Translations under genes and position numbers: made by a program
Shown here: piece by piece, positions 21,820-22,825 of the stretch
Layout of the letters: the number at the start of each line of letters is the position of its first letter
Numbering within the stretch: position 1 is the first letter of the stretch
Origin: DATJWY01 sp035500775
GTDB lineage: Bacteria > Pseudomonadota > Alphaproteobacteria > Acetobacterales > Acetobacteraceae
Assembly (NCBI GenBank): GCA_035500775.1
Contig: DATJWY010000246.1
Coordinates: forward strand, 1 to 22,825
Direction: 5' to 3'
Length of the DNA stretch: 22,825 nucleotides
The notes under the pieces: model-generated
What the model was told of the DNA's origin: nothing
Seen by the model: only the letters and a program-made list of their open reading frames with translations
Databases searched by the model: none

Positions 21820-22635
21820 TCAGAGCAGGCGGGCGAGGCGGTCGAACTCGGTGATGGACAGCGTCTCGGCCCGGCGATCCGGCGCGATCCCCGCCCGCTC
21901 CAGCAGCGCCTCGCCGCCGAGCGGCCGCAGCGCGCCGCGCAACATCTTGCGGCGCTGGCCGAAGGCGGCGGCGGTCAGCCGCTCCATGGCCGCGAACAGG
22001 GCCGGGGCCGGCTGCTCCGGCAGCGGCACGAGCCCGACCACGGCGGAGAACACCTTGGGTGGCGGGGTGAAGGCGGCGGGCGGGATGCGCAGCAGCAGGG
22101 AGGCGGTGCAGGTCCATTGCGCGAGCACGGCGAGCCGCCCATAGGCCGCGCTGCCCGGCGCGGCGCAGACGCGCTCGGCCACTTCGAGCTGGAACATCAG
22201 CGTCAGCCGCTCCCAGGACGCCGCCTGCCGCAGCCAGCCGATGAGCAGCGGCGTCGCCACGTTGTAGGGCAGGTTGGCGACGATCTGCCGCGGCGCCGGC
22301 ACCAGGGCGGCGAGGTCGGTGCCGACCGCGTCCGCCTCCAGCAGGCGCAGCCGGTCAGGGAAGGCGGCACGGAGTTCCTCGATCGCGGCCACGGCGCGGG
22401 AATCGATCTCGACCGCCAGCACCTCGGCGGCCTCGGTCTCGAGCAGCGCGCGGGTCAGGCCGCCCGGGCCAGGGCCGACCTCGATCACGTGCCGCCCCGC
22501 GAGGTCGCCGGCAAGACGGGCGATACGGCCGGTGAGGTTCGGATCGAGCAGGAAATGCTGGCCCAGGGATTTGCGGGCATCGAGCCCATGGCGGGCGATG
22601 ACGTCGCGGAGCTTGGGCAGGTCGGGGGTGGACAT
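21820..22635 (-). CDS. rsmA: 16S rRNA (adenine1518-N6/adenine1519-N6)-dimethyltransferase
   Basis: RsmA/KsgA dimethylates two adjacent adenines in helix 45 of 16S rRNA late in 30S assembly; loss gives kasugamycin resistance. 271 aa. Signature elements: KSLGQHFLLDPN (22-33), SAM motif EVGPGPGGLT (52-61), EIDSRAV, and the catalytic NLPYNV (121-126), then the C-terminal domain with FTPPPKVFSAVV and FGQRRKMLRGAL. ATG 22635 has AAGGAG two bases upstream, which is tight but is the best site; the frame is open to 22794 through repeat DNA that is not family-like. Confidence 0.97.
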   Translation of the reverse strand: MSTPDLPKLRDVIARHGLDARKSLGQHFLLDPNLTGRIARLAGDLAGRHVIEVGPGPGGLTRALLETEAAEVLAVEIDSRAVAAIEELRAAFPDRLRLLEADAVGTDLAALVPAPRQIVANLPYNVATPLLIGWLRQAASWERLTLMFQLEVAERVCAAPGSAAYGRLAVLAQWTCTASLLLRIPPAAFTPPPKVFSAVVGLVPLPEQPAPALFAAMERLTAAAFGQRRKMLRGALRPLGGEALLERAGIAPDRRAETLSITEFDRLARLL

Positions 22636-22691
22636 CGCTCCTTCATAGGCATCGGTGGCGCGGCCAGAAAGCCCCGTGCTCAAGAGGAAGG

Positions 22692-22732
22692 CCAGGGCTC
22701 TGCCCTGGACCCGCTGGGGGCCGCGCCCCCAG
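22692..22732. repeat. Double-hairpin repeat unit, copy IV
   Basis: CCAGGGC-TCT-GCCCTGG (22692-22708), linker ACCCG, CTGGGGGC-CGC-GCCCCCAG (22714-22732), then ACCCGCAC and an AT-rich stretch. Matches the left half of copy I in order, linker and stems. A further hairpin CCGCTCC-GCA-GGAGCGG (22802-22818) near the window edge may belong to an inverted partner, but the sequence ends before this can be judged. It lies upstream of rsmA. Confidence 0.8.
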
Positions 22733-22825
22733 ACCCGCACAAGTTTAGAATTATTCACGAAAAGGGGGATGGGGCCAGGGGCGGAGTGGCCCAAGGTTCC
22801 GCCGCTCCGCAGGAGCGGTGGAATG

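Overview
The window is high-GC chromosomal DNA from an alphaproteobacterium, most likely a member of the Acetobacteraceae (Rhodospirillales). This rests on gene order (sdhCDAB; fabD-fabG-acpP-fabF-mltG; yicC-gmk; rpsF-rpsR-rplI), on protein style, and on dispersed double-hairpin repeats of a kind I associate with that family. The assignment is an inference. No rRNA or tRNA gene, intact insertion sequence, phage gene or CRISPR array is visible.

Layout. 1-2865 (minus): succinate dehydrogenase operon sdhC-sdhD-sdhA-sdhB, with sdhB cut by the window edge, behind a candidate promoter whose spacer holds a perfect palindrome. 3032-3181: a paired hairpin repeat. 3317-4348 (minus): asd. 4349-6175: an accessory-looking stretch with a 22-bp tandem duplication, a more AT-rich gene for an exported CDP-diacylglycerol pyrophosphatase (cdh), and about 450 bp of apparently decayed DNA. 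6176-9365: a divergent signalling cluster. On the minus strand are an RsbW-like anti-sigma kinase and a receiver/PP2C protein that has lost most of its phosphatase domain. On the plus strand are a STAS anti-anti-sigma factor and a soluble globin-coupled chemoreceptor.

9428-16789 is mostly minus strand: gmk overlapped by yicC, a plus-strand SDR gene, a second paired hairpin repeat, then mltG, fabF, acpP, fabG and fabD. This joins nucleotide metabolism, RNA turnover, peptidoglycan termination and fatty-acid elongation. 17117-18476 (plus): rpsF-rpsR-rplI with a good rho-independent terminator. 18793-20022 (plus): cyclopropane fatty acid synthase. 20182-22635 (minus): a lipoprotein, a PEBP-family protein and rsmA/ksgA. 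Two more copies of the hairpin repeat lie at 20048 and 22692.

Most of the window is housekeeping. The two places most worth a second look are the globin receptor/partner-switch cluster with its gutted phosphatase (6176-9365), and the four-locus family of double-hairpin repeats, two of which are arranged head to head like REPINs.
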